A stretch of DNA of 5,616 nt, from positions 1 to 5,616 of the forward strand of contig DDSG01000030.1 of NCBI GenBank assembly GCA_002343325.1, read 5' to 3'. Under the pieces are notes generated by a model. The model worked only from the letters and a program-made list of their open reading frames with translations. It was not told the DNA's origin and did no database searches. Both the position numbers and the translations under genes were made by a program. The stretch is from Phycisphaerales bacterium UBA2396 (lineage in GTDB: Bacteria; Planctomycetota; Phycisphaerae; Phycisphaerales; UBA1924). This document shows, one piece after another, positions 1 to 5,616 of this stretch (position 1 is its first letter; every line of letters starts with the position of its first letter).

Positions 1-438
1 AAGGATCATCCGGTCCTGATCGCCATCCGCGCACGCAACATCATCGACTTTGCGGCCACGTACGACGTCTGCCTCGCCGCGGGCGAGCAGATCGCCTCGT
101 TCCGCCGAAAGGGGCTCTCGAGCACCTTTGTCCGCGACCACTGGCTGGTCTTCGGCCCCGACGACCAACCCCTGGGCGAAATCCGCGAACTGGGCGGCAT
201 GGCGGCGCTGCTCCGCCGATGGGTCGACCTGGTCTCGCTCTTCTCGCCCCCCACGTTCGAGGTTGTCTCTCCCTCCGGTCAGCCAGTGGCTCTGCTGCGT
301 CAGCACTTCAATTGGTTTGTCTACCGGTTGGGGGTGTCGATCTCCCCCGAGGCCGCCAAAGAAGGATGGGACGACCTGGTGGTACTGGCCGGCGGGTGCC
401 TGATCGCGGCGATCGAGGGCCGGCAGGACGCCGACTGA
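1..438 (+). CDS. LURP-one-related / scramblase-like protein, 3' end only
   Basis: The reading frame is open from base 1 and ends at TGA 436-438, giving 145 residues; the start lies upstream of the window. The fragment has a YDV segment (residues 21-23), then IASFRRKGLSS (31-41), RDHWLVF (45-51), a GEIRE turn (59-63), an ALLRRW stretch (69-74) and a C-terminal CLIAAIEGRQ segment (133-142). This spacing of short beta strands, with an Arg-Arg-Lys-Gly-Leu-(Ser/Lys)-Ser element followed by Arg-Asp-x-Trp, recalls bacterial LURP-one-related/YxjI proteins and phospholipid scramblase-like proteins, which share the tubby-like beta-barrel fold. I recognise the pattern from memory, without an alignment. 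No enzymatic residues or membrane segments are evident, and the cellular role of bacterial members is largely unknown. It is separated by 408 bp from the next operon, so a functional link to the sugar genes is not supported. Confidence 0.6.
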   Translation, partial: KDHPVLIAIRARNIIDFAATYDVCLAAGEQIASFRRKGLSSTFVRDHWLVFGPDDQPLGEIRELGGMAALLRRWVDLVSLFSPPTFEVVSPSGQPVALLRQHFNWFVYRLGVSISPEAAKEGWDDLVVLAGGCLIAAIEGRQDAD

Positions 439-449
439 TTTGACAATCA

Positions 450-470
450 CTCAAATCGGTAGTTTTTGAG
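450..470 (+). terminator. Weak stem-loop after the first gene
   Basis: CTCAAA (450-455) can pair with TTTGAG (465-470) around a 9-base loop, starting 12 bases after the stop codon of the upstream gene. The T run 463-467 lies partly within the stem, and no U tract follows it, so it is a poor intrinsic terminator. It is the only candidate directly behind the gene. Confidence 0.2.
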
Positions 471-599
471 GGCCGGAGCGGATCCCGTGAGGCCGGGGCG
501 GGCTTTTCGGTCCTTCGTGGCTCGTTAAAGCCTGCTTTGGCCTCAGGTTGGGTACGGCGGACGCAGAATCTTTCGGAAAATCTGTTCCACGGGTGGCAT

Positions 600-617
600 T
601 GGCACGAAGACGTGGCA
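600..617. repeat. Short imperfect hairpin, CACG-AAGA-CGTG core
   Basis: CACG (603-606) and CGTG (611-614) pair around the tetraloop AAGA. The stem extends through a G-G mismatch (602/615) to TG (600-601) pairing with CA (616-617). The flanking GTGGCAT (594-600, 613-618 region) occurs twice about 19 bases apart. It resembles a small REP-like palindrome, and it lies 8 bases before the first copy of the larger direct repeat. Confidence 0.4.
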
Positions 618-625
618 TCTTGAAG

Positions 626-687
626 GTGTCTTGTCTCTCTCTCCTCCTATGACTCGGCTGCGGGCGGAAACACGTAGCCGGGTTTCC
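626..687. repeat. Direct repeat, copy 1, with terminal hairpin
   Basis: Bases 626-656 are identical to 725-755 (31 of 31), beginning GTGTCTTGTCTCTC and ending CCTATGACTCG. After a 3-base mismatch, the 12 bases GCGGGCGGAAAC (660-671) again match 759-770. The copy ends in a stem-loop: GGAAAC (666-671) pairs with GTTTCC (682-687), with an A-G mismatch (672/681) and inner CG (673-674) pairing with CG (679-680). The two copies start 99 bp apart. Confidence 0.85.
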
Positions 688-694
688 TGAGAAA

Positions 695-713
695 GTCGGA
701 TCTCTCTCCCGAC
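695..713. repeat. Short inverted repeat between the two direct repeats
   Basis: GTCGG (695-699) is perfectly complementary to CCGAC (709-713), with a 9-base pyrimidine-rich loop ATCTCTCTC. It sits in the segment separating the two direct repeat copies. A 5-bp stem can arise by chance in GC-rich DNA, so it matters only as part of the hairpin cluster. Confidence 0.3.
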
Positions 714-724
714 GATCTCTGTCA

Positions 725-786
725 GTGTCTTGTCTCTCTCTCCTCCTATGACTCGCTCGCGGGCGGAAACGCGCGTGCGGGTTTTT
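725..786. repeat. Direct repeat, copy 2, with terminal hairpin
   Basis: This is the second copy of the element at 626-687. The first 31 bases are identical and 12 more match after three mismatches. The hairpin is retained: AAAC (767-770) pairs with GTTT (781-784), extended by two G-U pairs (765-766 with 785-786). There is a G-G mismatch (771/780), at the same place as the A-G mismatch in copy 1, and inner CGC (772-774) pairs with GCG (777-779). The hairpin arm has diverged more than the CT-rich arm, yet pairing is kept. Confidence 0.85.
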
Positions 787-794
787 CTCTTTTT
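765..794 (+). terminator. Possible intrinsic terminator before the permease gene
   Basis: The hairpin of repeat copy 2 runs directly into a T-rich stretch (782-794, 11 of 13 bases T), which is the form of a rho-independent terminator read on the + strand. It lies about 52 bases upstream of the permease start. It could end transcripts from the left or act in the leader of the operon. Part of the T run is used in the stem, which weakens the call. Confidence 0.3.
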
Positions 795-846
795 GGACCA
801 CTCGGCGTCGGCCAGGTCGGGGGCGCGCAGGTAGGCTCTCGCCCGC

Positions 847-2451
847 ATGACCATCGATGCCAAGGCCGGCAGCGCCCTGAGCGGGGCCGATTGGGCTGTC
901 ATCATCGGGTACTTCCTTCTGCTGGCTGGGTCCGGCGCGTTCTTCGCGTGGCGAGCGCGTCGGCGTGGGCTTGCCTCGGCGAACGACTACTTCACCGGCG
1001 GGCACACGATGCCCGTCTGGGCCGTCGCGGTCTCGATCCTGGCGACGGCCCAGTCCGCTGCGACCTTCACCGGTGCGCCCGAGCAGTCGTACGCCGGCAG
1101 CCTCGCATATCTGGCGACGAACGTCGGCGGGCTGATCGCGGTGATCCTGCTCGCGATGTTCTTCATCCCGCAGTACTACCGCCTCAACGTCACGACTCCG
1201 TATCAGTTGCTCGAGCGTCGCTTCGGGCCGGGGGCGCGTGTCGCCGCGAGCTGGGCGTACATGATCGGGCGGGTGCTGGCGAGCGGGTCACGCGTCTTTG
1301 TCGGGTCGGTGCCGGTCGCGATCGCTCTCTTCGGCGACGCCGACGCGTCGCACGTCGCGATCGCCGTGGTCGCCTTCATGGGTTTCGGCATCCTGTACAC
1401 GCTGGCGGGTGGGATTACCAGCGTGATCTGGACGGACGTGCTGCAGGTGATCGTCTATCTGGGCGCCGCCGCCGTCGCGGTCGGGGTGCTCGCGTTCAAG
1501 GTTTCGGCTCCTTTGCCCGAGGTGATCGCCGCACTGTCCACCGGCGGCCCGGACGGCACGTCGAAGCTCTCGCTCTTTCCGAGCGGATTTCGCCCCGACG
1601 GTTCCTTCGACTGGTCGAGCGAGATCAACATCTTCACGATCCTGACGGGCTTCGTGCTGCTCACCCTCGCGAGCCACGGCACGGACCAGGACCTGGTGCA
1701 GCGGATGCTCACGTGCAAGTCGGCGGCGAAGGGAAGCCGATCGGTCATCGCGGGGATGCTGGTGGGGGTGCCCGCGGTCGCGCTGTTTATGGCGTGGGGT
1801 TTGCTGCTGTGGGTGTACTACCACCGCCCCGAGTTGATGGGCGGGCACACGCCGGCACACCCGCCCGAAACGTCGAGCCGCGTGGTGCTGGGGTTCGTGC
1901 TGCACGAGCTGACCCTCGGCACGGGGGCGGCCGGGCTGATGATCGCCGGGCTGATGGCGGCCGGGCCCGCGGGGATCAACGCCGGGCTCAACTCGATGGC
2001 GAGCACCTTCGTCACCGACGTCTACCGCCCGCGCGTGCCCGACCGCGATGAACGGCACTACATCCGCGTCTCGCGTCTGGCGGTCGTGGGCTGGGGGCTT
2101 GTGCTGGCGGCGTTCGCCCTCGTCTGCATCCCCTGGTTCGCCCATGCCGGGCAGACCATCATCGGCTTCGTGCTGGGGATCATGGGGTTCGCGTACGCGG
2201 GCATGCTCGGGGTCTTCCTTGCGGCTCTGTTCACCAAGCGAGGGAACAGCGCCTCTGCGGTGGCGGCGTTGGCGGCCGGCGCAGTGGCGGTGATCGCCTG
2301 CCGGCCGGAGGTCTGGCGGGCGGCGGTGCCGCTGTTCACCGGGGACCCGCAGGCGCAGCCCGGAACCACCCTGGCCTTTCCATGGCAACTGACGATCGGG
2401 ACCGCGGTGTCGTTTGCCGTCTGTGTGCTGGGGCGTCCCAAGCGGGGCTAG
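847..2451 (+). CDS. Sodium:solute symporter (SSS) family permease, putative cell-wall sugar importer
   Basis: This 534-residue protein is a multi-pass inner-membrane transporter of the SSS family, whose members use the sodium gradient to import sugars, amino acids and other solutes. About 13 hydrophobic segments are visible, beginning at residues 15-35 and ending at 511-527, matching the usual family size and topology. Family hallmarks are GGITSVIWTDVLQ (188-200), HGTDQDLVQRML (277-288) followed by a basic KSAAKGSR (291-298), and LNSMASTFVTDVYRP (381-395). The start is well fixed: an in-frame TAG lies at 832-834 and no other start fits before the first membrane segment. A weak purine-rich site (AGGTAGG, 829-835) precedes it by 11 bases. 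The gene heads the probable operon and ends 21 bp before the GH20 gene. The substrate cannot be read from the sequence. Context points to a peptidoglycan sugar such as MurNAc, anhydroMurNAc, GlcNAc or the GlcNAc-anhydroMurNAc disaccharide. The family is near certain; the substrate is inferred. Confidence 0.93.
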   Translation: MTIDAKAGSALSGADWAVIIGYFLLLAGSGAFFAWRARRRGLASANDYFTGGHTMPVWAVAVSILATAQSAATFTGAPEQSYAGSLAYLATNVGGLIAVILLAMFFIPQYYRLNVTTPYQLLERRFGPGARVAASWAYMIGRVLASGSRVFVGSVPVAIALFGDADASHVAIAVVAFMGFGILYTLAGGITSVIWTDVLQVIVYLGAAAVAVGVLAFKVSAPLPEVIAALSTGGPDGTSKLSLFPSGFRPDGSFDWSSEINIFTILTGFVLLTLASHGTDQDLVQRMLTCKSAAKGSRSVIAGMLVGVPAVALFMAWGLLLWVYYHRPELMGGHTPAHPPETSSRVVLGFVLHELTLGTGAAGLMIAGLMAAGPAGINAGLNSMASTFVTDVYRPRVPDRDERHYIRVSRLAVVGWGLVLAAFALVCIPWFAHAGQTIIGFVLGIMGFAYAGMLGVFLAALFTKRGNSASAVAALAAGAVAVIACRPEVWRAAVPLFTGDPQAQPGTTLAFPWQLTIGTAVSFAVCVLGRPKRG

Positions 2452-2472
2452 CAGGCCGGGTACCATCCCGCC

Positions 2473-4287
2473 GTGCCCACCACCGCCCCATCGCTGCTGC
2501 TCGTCCCGACGCCCCGCTCGATCACGATCGGCTCTGGTGTCGTTCCGCTTGGACCGGGCTGGAACCCGTCGAACATCGAGCGTCGCCCCCTCGCGAAGGC
2601 GAAGGGCCCAGAGCATTACGAGCTGACGATCTCGCCGGCGGGGATCGTGATCTCGCACTCGTCGCCCGAAGCAGAGCGGGCCGCCCTGGCGACCCTCGCG
2701 CAGCTCCGCCGCCAGTTTGGATCTTCGCTGCCCGAAGTGACGATCGAGGATTGGCCGGCGTTCGCCGTGCGCGGCGTGATGCTCGACGTGTCTCGCGACC
2801 GCATCCCGAGGATGGACGAGTTTCCTCGCATCCTCGACACGCTCGCGGGACTGAAGTTCAATCACCTTCAGCTCTACACCGAGCACACCTTCGCCTATCC
2901 GGGGCACGAGGCCGCGTGGATGGGATTCTCGCCGATCACGCCGGACCAGATCGCGACGCTGAGGAAGTGGTGCGGCGAGCGGGGGATCGAGCTGGCCGCG
3001 AACCAGAACTGCTTTGGACATCTGGGGCATTGGCTGAGGCAACCCCCCTACCGCCACTTGGCCGAGACGCACGGCGACTGGATGTTCGACGATGCGTGGC
3101 CCAAGTCCGGGCCGTTCAGCGTCTGTCCGACCGACCCGGCGAGCGAGGCGTTCATCGGCGGGCTTCTGGAATCGCTGCTGCCGAACTTTGAGTCGCCTTT
3201 GGTCAACATCGGGTGTGATGAGACGTTCGATGTGGGGTTCGGGCGGAGCAAGGCCGAGGTCGAGCGTCGCGGTCGGCCGGCGGTGTACCTGGACTTCGTC
3301 AAGAAGATCGCCGCGAAGGCTCGCTCGCTGGGCAAACGCCCGATGTTCTGGGCGGATATCGCCCTTTCGCACCCCGAGACGCTCGGCACGTTGCCCAAGG
3401 ACCTTGTCGCGCTCGCGTGGGGGTACGAGCCGGACTCGCCGTTTGATCGCTGGTGCTCGGTGCTCCAGGGAGCGGGGCTCGAAACATGGGTCTGCCCGGG
3501 AACGTCGACGTGGCGGACGCTGACCGGGCGCACGAAGGAGCGGCACGGCAACCTCGACGCGGCGGCGAAGGCGGGGGTGGCCGCGGGCGTGCGGGCGATG
3601 CTCGTCTGCGACTGGGGCGATACGGGTCACTGGCAGACCTGGCCCATCTCGGCCCACGCGCTGGCTCACGGGGCACACGCCGCGTGGACGGGATCCGCAC
3701 GCGGGTTCGACGCGCGGGCGGCGGCGGTGCAGGCTCTGGGCGTTGCGGTCGAGCAGGCCGACCTTGGGTTGTGGCTCGAGGAACTGGGTGACGCGGACCT
3801 TGCGCTGCGTGAAACGTGCCTGCCGCTCTCTCGCCCGCCCAAGCCGGGTGAGCCGCCGAGGCTTCGGAATCAGACAGCTCTCATGATCGATCTGTTCAAA
3901 GCGCCCGACGAGCAGACGGAGGTCGGCGCCGAGTGGGATTGGTTCAACGCGCATCAGACCATTCAGCGGCTGAAAGACCGGTACGAGGCGCAGTTCGCGG
4001 GGAACGTTCCGGGGCTGATCGACGATGAGCTGACGCACACCCTTGACATGGCCGCGTTCGCCGCGGTGCGCGGGTGGGTTCGGCGGCTTGCGCCGGACGA
4101 TCGGCCCCTGTCGCGGGGGGAACTGCTCGCGTGGCTTGACGACCTGGTGCAGGAACATCGGCGGCTGTGGCTCGTGCGTTCGCGTTCGGGCGGGCTTGCC
4201 CACTCGTGCGGCTTCTGGGATGAAGTGCGTCAGAAGACCGCGCAGCACGGCACACCCAAGCCGACGCCACCGAGGCCCGCCCGATGA
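2473..4287 (+). CDS. Cytoplasmic glycoside hydrolase family 20, beta-N-acetylhexosaminidase
   Basis: This 604-residue enzyme should remove terminal beta-linked GlcNAc or GalNAc by the substrate-assisted mechanism of GH20. Residues 6-90 form the small N-terminal domain, starting with the typical LLLVPTPRSIT. The TIM barrel begins at IEDWPAFAVRG (91-101), where Arg100 and Asp105 match the conserved sugar-binding Arg and nearby Asp. LKFNHLQLY (127-135) is a barrel strand. The catalytic pair is Asp249-Glu250 in NIGCDET (245-251), matching the family's [HN]-x-G-x-D-E motif. CDWGDTGHWQ (379-388) lies near the barrel end. Residues from about 411 to 604 are a mostly helical C-terminal domain ending in a Pro/Lys/Arg-rich tail, like the third domain of GcnA-type cytoplasmic enzymes. 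There is no signal peptide or lipobox, so it should act in the cytoplasm. The start is GTG; the next in-frame ATG would remove the N-terminal domain. Its stop overlaps the anmK start (ATGA, 4284-4287). Beside anmK and murQ it probably releases GlcNAc from GlcNAc-(anhydro)MurNAc, the job NagZ (GH3) does in enterobacteria. That role is inference. Confidence 0.93.
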   Translation: MPTTAPSLLLVPTPRSITIGSGVVPLGPGWNPSNIERRPLAKAKGPEHYELTISPAGIVISHSSPEAERAALATLAQLRRQFGSSLPEVTIEDWPAFAVRGVMLDVSRDRIPRMDEFPRILDTLAGLKFNHLQLYTEHTFAYPGHEAAWMGFSPITPDQIATLRKWCGERGIELAANQNCFGHLGHWLRQPPYRHLAETHGDWMFDDAWPKSGPFSVCPTDPASEAFIGGLLESLLPNFESPLVNIGCDETFDVGFGRSKAEVERRGRPAVYLDFVKKIAAKARSLGKRPMFWADIALSHPETLGTLPKDLVALAWGYEPDSPFDRWCSVLQGAGLETWVCPGTSTWRTLTGRTKERHGNLDAAAKAGVAAGVRAMLVCDWGDTGHWQTWPISAHALAHGAHAAWTGSARGFDARAAAVQALGVAVEQADLGLWLEELGDADLALRETCLPLSRPPKPGEPPRLRNQTALMIDLFKAPDEQTEVGAEWDWFNAHQTIQRLKDRYEAQFAGNVPGLIDDELTHTLDMAAFAAVRGWVRRLAPDDRPLSRGELLAWLDDLVQEHRRLWLVRSRSGGLAHSCGFWDEVRQKTAQHGTPKPTPPRPAR

Positions 4288-5378
4288 GCGGTCACAGGAC
4301 CGTCGTCGGATGCATGACGGGGACCAGCATCGACGGGCTTGATTGCTCGCTCGTGCGGGTCGACGGTGTCGGGCTCGATCTTGTCCCGCGGTTCGTTCGG
4401 CATGCCGAGTTCTCGCTGGGTGCTCTGGCGGCACCGCTGCGTACGCTCGCCGACCAGCACCCCACCACCGCGGGCGAGATCGCGAGGCTGGCCCGCGACT
4501 TCGCCCTGCTTCACGTCGAGGGTATTCGCGGCCTGCTGCGTGGCGAGCGGGCCGACCTGATCTGCGTGCACGGCCAGACGGTCTTCCATGCGCCGCCCGT
4601 GTCGTGGCAGTTGATGCAGCCCTCGCCAATCGCGGCGGGCGTCGGCTGCCCGGTGATCAGCGATCTGAGGCAGGCCGACCTCGCGGCGGGCGGCCAAGGG
4701 GCGCCGCTGACGCCCATCGCCGACTGGATCTTCTTCCGCGAGGTCGGGCGTCGCGTCGCGGTGGTCAATCTGGGCGGGTTCTGCAACATCACGCTGCTGC
4801 CGGCTCAGGGGGGGATCGACGCCATTGAGGCACTCGACGTCTGCGTGTGCAACCAGTTGTTGGACCGGATCGCGCGGGATCGGCTGGGGGTGCCCTTCGA
4901 CGCGGACGGGGCCCATGCCGCCGAGGGACATGCCAACCTCGTCGCGGCTGAAGACCTGCGACAGGTGCTGACTTCGGCGCGAGGGCGCTCGCTGGGCACC
5001 GGAGATGAGGCGACGGCTTGGCTCGGGAGGTGGCGAACGATCGACCCGCGGGACCTGGCGGCAACGGCGTCAGAGACGATCGGTCGCGTGATCGGAGAGA
5101 AGGTCCAAGGGGCCGACCGCGTGCTCATCGCCGGGGGCGGCATCCGTCACGCCCGGTTGAGGGCCGCGATCGCTCGTGCCGCCGGGGTCGAGGCGGAGGC
5201 GACGGACGCGGCTGGGCTGCCCGCGCAGGCCCGGGAGTCAGCGCAGTTCGCGGTCTTGGGCGCACTGGCCTGGGACGGCGTGCCGGTGTCGCTGCCGAGG
5301 GTGACCGGGTGCCCTGGCTCGGCGCCGTTGGCGGGGAGTTGGACCCCGCCGCCGGGTTGGGCTTATGCTCGCCCGTGA
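4284..5378 (+). CDS. anmK: Anhydro-N-acetylmuramic acid kinase
   Basis: AnmK uses ATP and water to open the 1,6-anhydro ring of anhydroMurNAc while phosphorylating it, giving MurNAc-6-phosphate, the substrate of MurQ. The 364 residues match the usual length. Family motifs in order are GCMTGTSIDGLD (9-20, phosphate-binding), CVHGQTVFH (94-102), SDLRQADLAAGGQGAPLTP (126-144), NLGGFCNIT (162-170), GRSLGTGDE (234-242, in place of the common PKSTGRE), GGGIRHARL (284-292) and ARESAQFAVLGAL (316-328). The segment usually written Asp-Thr-Gly-Pro-Gly-Asn reads Asp185-Val-Cys-Val-Cys-Asn190 here. The Asp, which I take to correspond to the general base described for Pseudomonas AnmK (Asp182), and the Asn are kept; the Thr-Gly-Pro-Gly core is lost. 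No signal peptide is present, so it is cytoplasmic. ATG 4284 overlaps the stop of the GH20 gene (ATGA), suggesting coupled translation. The TGA stop (5376-5378) overlaps a GTG start for murQ. Confidence 0.93.
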   Translation: MSGHRTVVGCMTGTSIDGLDCSLVRVDGVGLDLVPRFVRHAEFSLGALAAPLRTLADQHPTTAGEIARLARDFALLHVEGIRGLLRGERADLICVHGQTVFHAPPVSWQLMQPSPIAAGVGCPVISDLRQADLAAGGQGAPLTPIADWIFFREVGRRVAVVNLGGFCNITLLPAQGGIDAIEALDVCVCNQLLDRIARDRLGVPFDADGAHAAEGHANLVAAEDLRQVLTSARGRSLGTGDEATAWLGRWRTIDPRDLAATASETIGRVIGEKVQGADRVLIAGGGIRHARLRAAIARAAGVEAEATDAAGLPAQARESAQFAVLGALAWDGVPVSLPRVTGCPGSAPLAGSWTPPPGWAYARP

Positions 5379-5616
5379 GCATGCTGCCGCCCGATCGATC
5401 GCACATCCTGACTGAACTTCGCAACCCGCGCACGATGGGGCTTGGTTCGATGTCCGTCGATGAGTGCGTCGGGGTGCTGTCGCGAGAGAACGCGGAGGCG
5501 GTGTCGGCGGTGGAGCGGGCCGGGCCTCAGATCGCCGCATTCGTGCGCGCCGCCGAGGCGGGCTTCGCGCGGGGCGGGCGGTTGGTGTACGTCGGCGCGG
5601 GCACGAGCGGGCGGCT
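5375..5616 (+). CDS. murQ: N-acetylmuramic acid 6-phosphate etherase, N-terminal part
   Basis: MurQ cleaves the lactyl ether of MurNAc-6-phosphate to give GlcNAc-6-phosphate and D-lactate, the step after AnmK. The frame is open to the window edge and encodes about 80 residues. Numbered from GTG 5375, TELRNPRTMGLGSMSVDE (13-30) is the characteristic MurQ N-terminus, and GGRLVYVGAGTSGR (67-80) is the first sugar-phosphate-binding loop of its SIS domain. The catalytic Glu and the rest of the SIS domain lie beyond the window, so integrity cannot be judged. Two starts are possible: GTG 5375, overlapping the anmK stop as GTGA, or ATG 5381, two codons later. Either leaves the conserved region intact. 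The overlap and the shared pathway support co-expression with anmK. Confidence 0.93.
   Translation, partial: MSMLPPDRSHILTELRNPRTMGLGSMSVDECVGVLSRENAEAVSAVERAGPQIAAFVRAAEAGFARGGRLVYVGAGTSGR

Larger units (their letters stand above)
439..846. other. Intergenic spacer rich in repeats and hairpins
   Basis: This 408-bp stretch has no convincing gene. It contains two copies of a direct repeat (626-687 and 725-786), several short inverted repeats (450-470, 600-617, 695-713 and one inside each repeat copy) and a T-rich run at 782-794. The + strand is locally pyrimidine-rich (CT tracts at 630-648 and 729-747). Short open frames on the minus strand run through the repeats, with Arg/Ser/Pro-rich translations that look like repeat-derived shadows. 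The 439-600 part shows only a weak stem-loop. A promoter for the downstream operon is expected here, but I cannot point to convincing -35/-10 boxes. Confidence 0.6.

Noticed and set aside
451..618. Small minus-strand frame (55 codons from ATG at 618) with an AGGAGG sequence upstream
   Set aside because: The AGGAGG (648-643 on the minus strand) is 24 bases from the ATG, too far for a ribosome site, and belongs to the direct repeat. The translation has no recognisable feature and looks repeat-derived.
626..786. Possible CRISPR array
   Set aside because: There are only two copies, the repeat is long and CT-rich with imperfect ends, and the single 99-bp period is too long for a CRISPR unit. No cas genes are visible.
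543..905. Minus-strand frame of 120 codons across the repeats and the start of the permease gene
   Set aside because: It contains the same short peptide pattern twice because it reads through both repeat copies, and it overlaps the well-supported permease start. It is most likely non-coding.
891..2051. Alternative + strand frame of 386 codons inside the permease gene
   Set aside because: Its translation is Arg-rich and low in hydrophobic segments, whereas the overlapping frame encodes a clear SSS permease with its signature motifs.
2382..3191. Alternative + strand frame of 269 codons overlapping the permease end and the GH20 start
   Set aside because: It is a shadow frame. The other frame encodes the GH20 N-terminal domain and barrel motifs, and this one shows no family pattern.
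1288..4629. A 1113-codon open frame on the minus strand
   Set aside because: It runs antisense across three recognisable genes, its translation is very rich in Arg, Pro, Gly and His with no domain pattern, and such long antisense frames are common opposite GC-rich coding sequence.

Overview
The window is GC-rich DNA with strong G/C preference at third codon positions. Four genes lie head to tail on the + strand behind one gene that enters from the left edge. Gene content, the rarity of clear Shine-Dalgarno sites and the repeat-rich, hairpin-rich intergenic spacer suggest a planctomycete, perhaps of the Phycisphaerae. That assignment is inference from general knowledge and no marker gene here proves it.

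Layout. Bases 1-438 hold the 3' end of a gene for a small protein resembling the LURP-one/scramblase-like (tubby-like fold) family. Bases 439-846 are non-coding. They contain two copies of a direct repeat 99 bp apart, each ending in a small hairpin, plus other short stem-loops and a possible terminator. From 847 onward the genes are tightly packed: a sodium:solute symporter (SSS) family permease (847-2451), a GH20 beta-N-acetylhexosaminidase with no signal peptide (2473-4287), anhydro-N-acetylmuramic acid kinase AnmK (4284-5378), and the start of N-acetylmuramic acid 6-phosphate etherase MurQ (5375 to the window end). Gaps are 21 bp, then a 4-bp ATGA overlap, then a 4-bp GTGA overlap if the GTG start is used, so this looks like one operon.

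How the genes fit together. The set reads as a peptidoglycan amino-sugar salvage pathway. The permease would bring in a cell-wall sugar. The cytoplasmic GH20 enzyme would remove the terminal GlcNAc from GlcNAc-(anhydro)MurNAc. AnmK would convert anhydroMurNAc to MurNAc-6-phosphate, and MurQ would split that into GlcNAc-6-phosphate and D-lactate. AnmK and MurQ are assigned from sequence motifs. The permease substrate and the use of GH20 in the place usually filled by NagZ (GH3) are inferred from context. AnmK carries an unusual replacement in a normally conserved motif (Asp-Val-Cys-Val-Cys-Asn where Asp-Thr-Gly-Pro-Gly-Asn is usual). I see no CRISPR array, tRNA, rRNA, transposase or other clearly new system.
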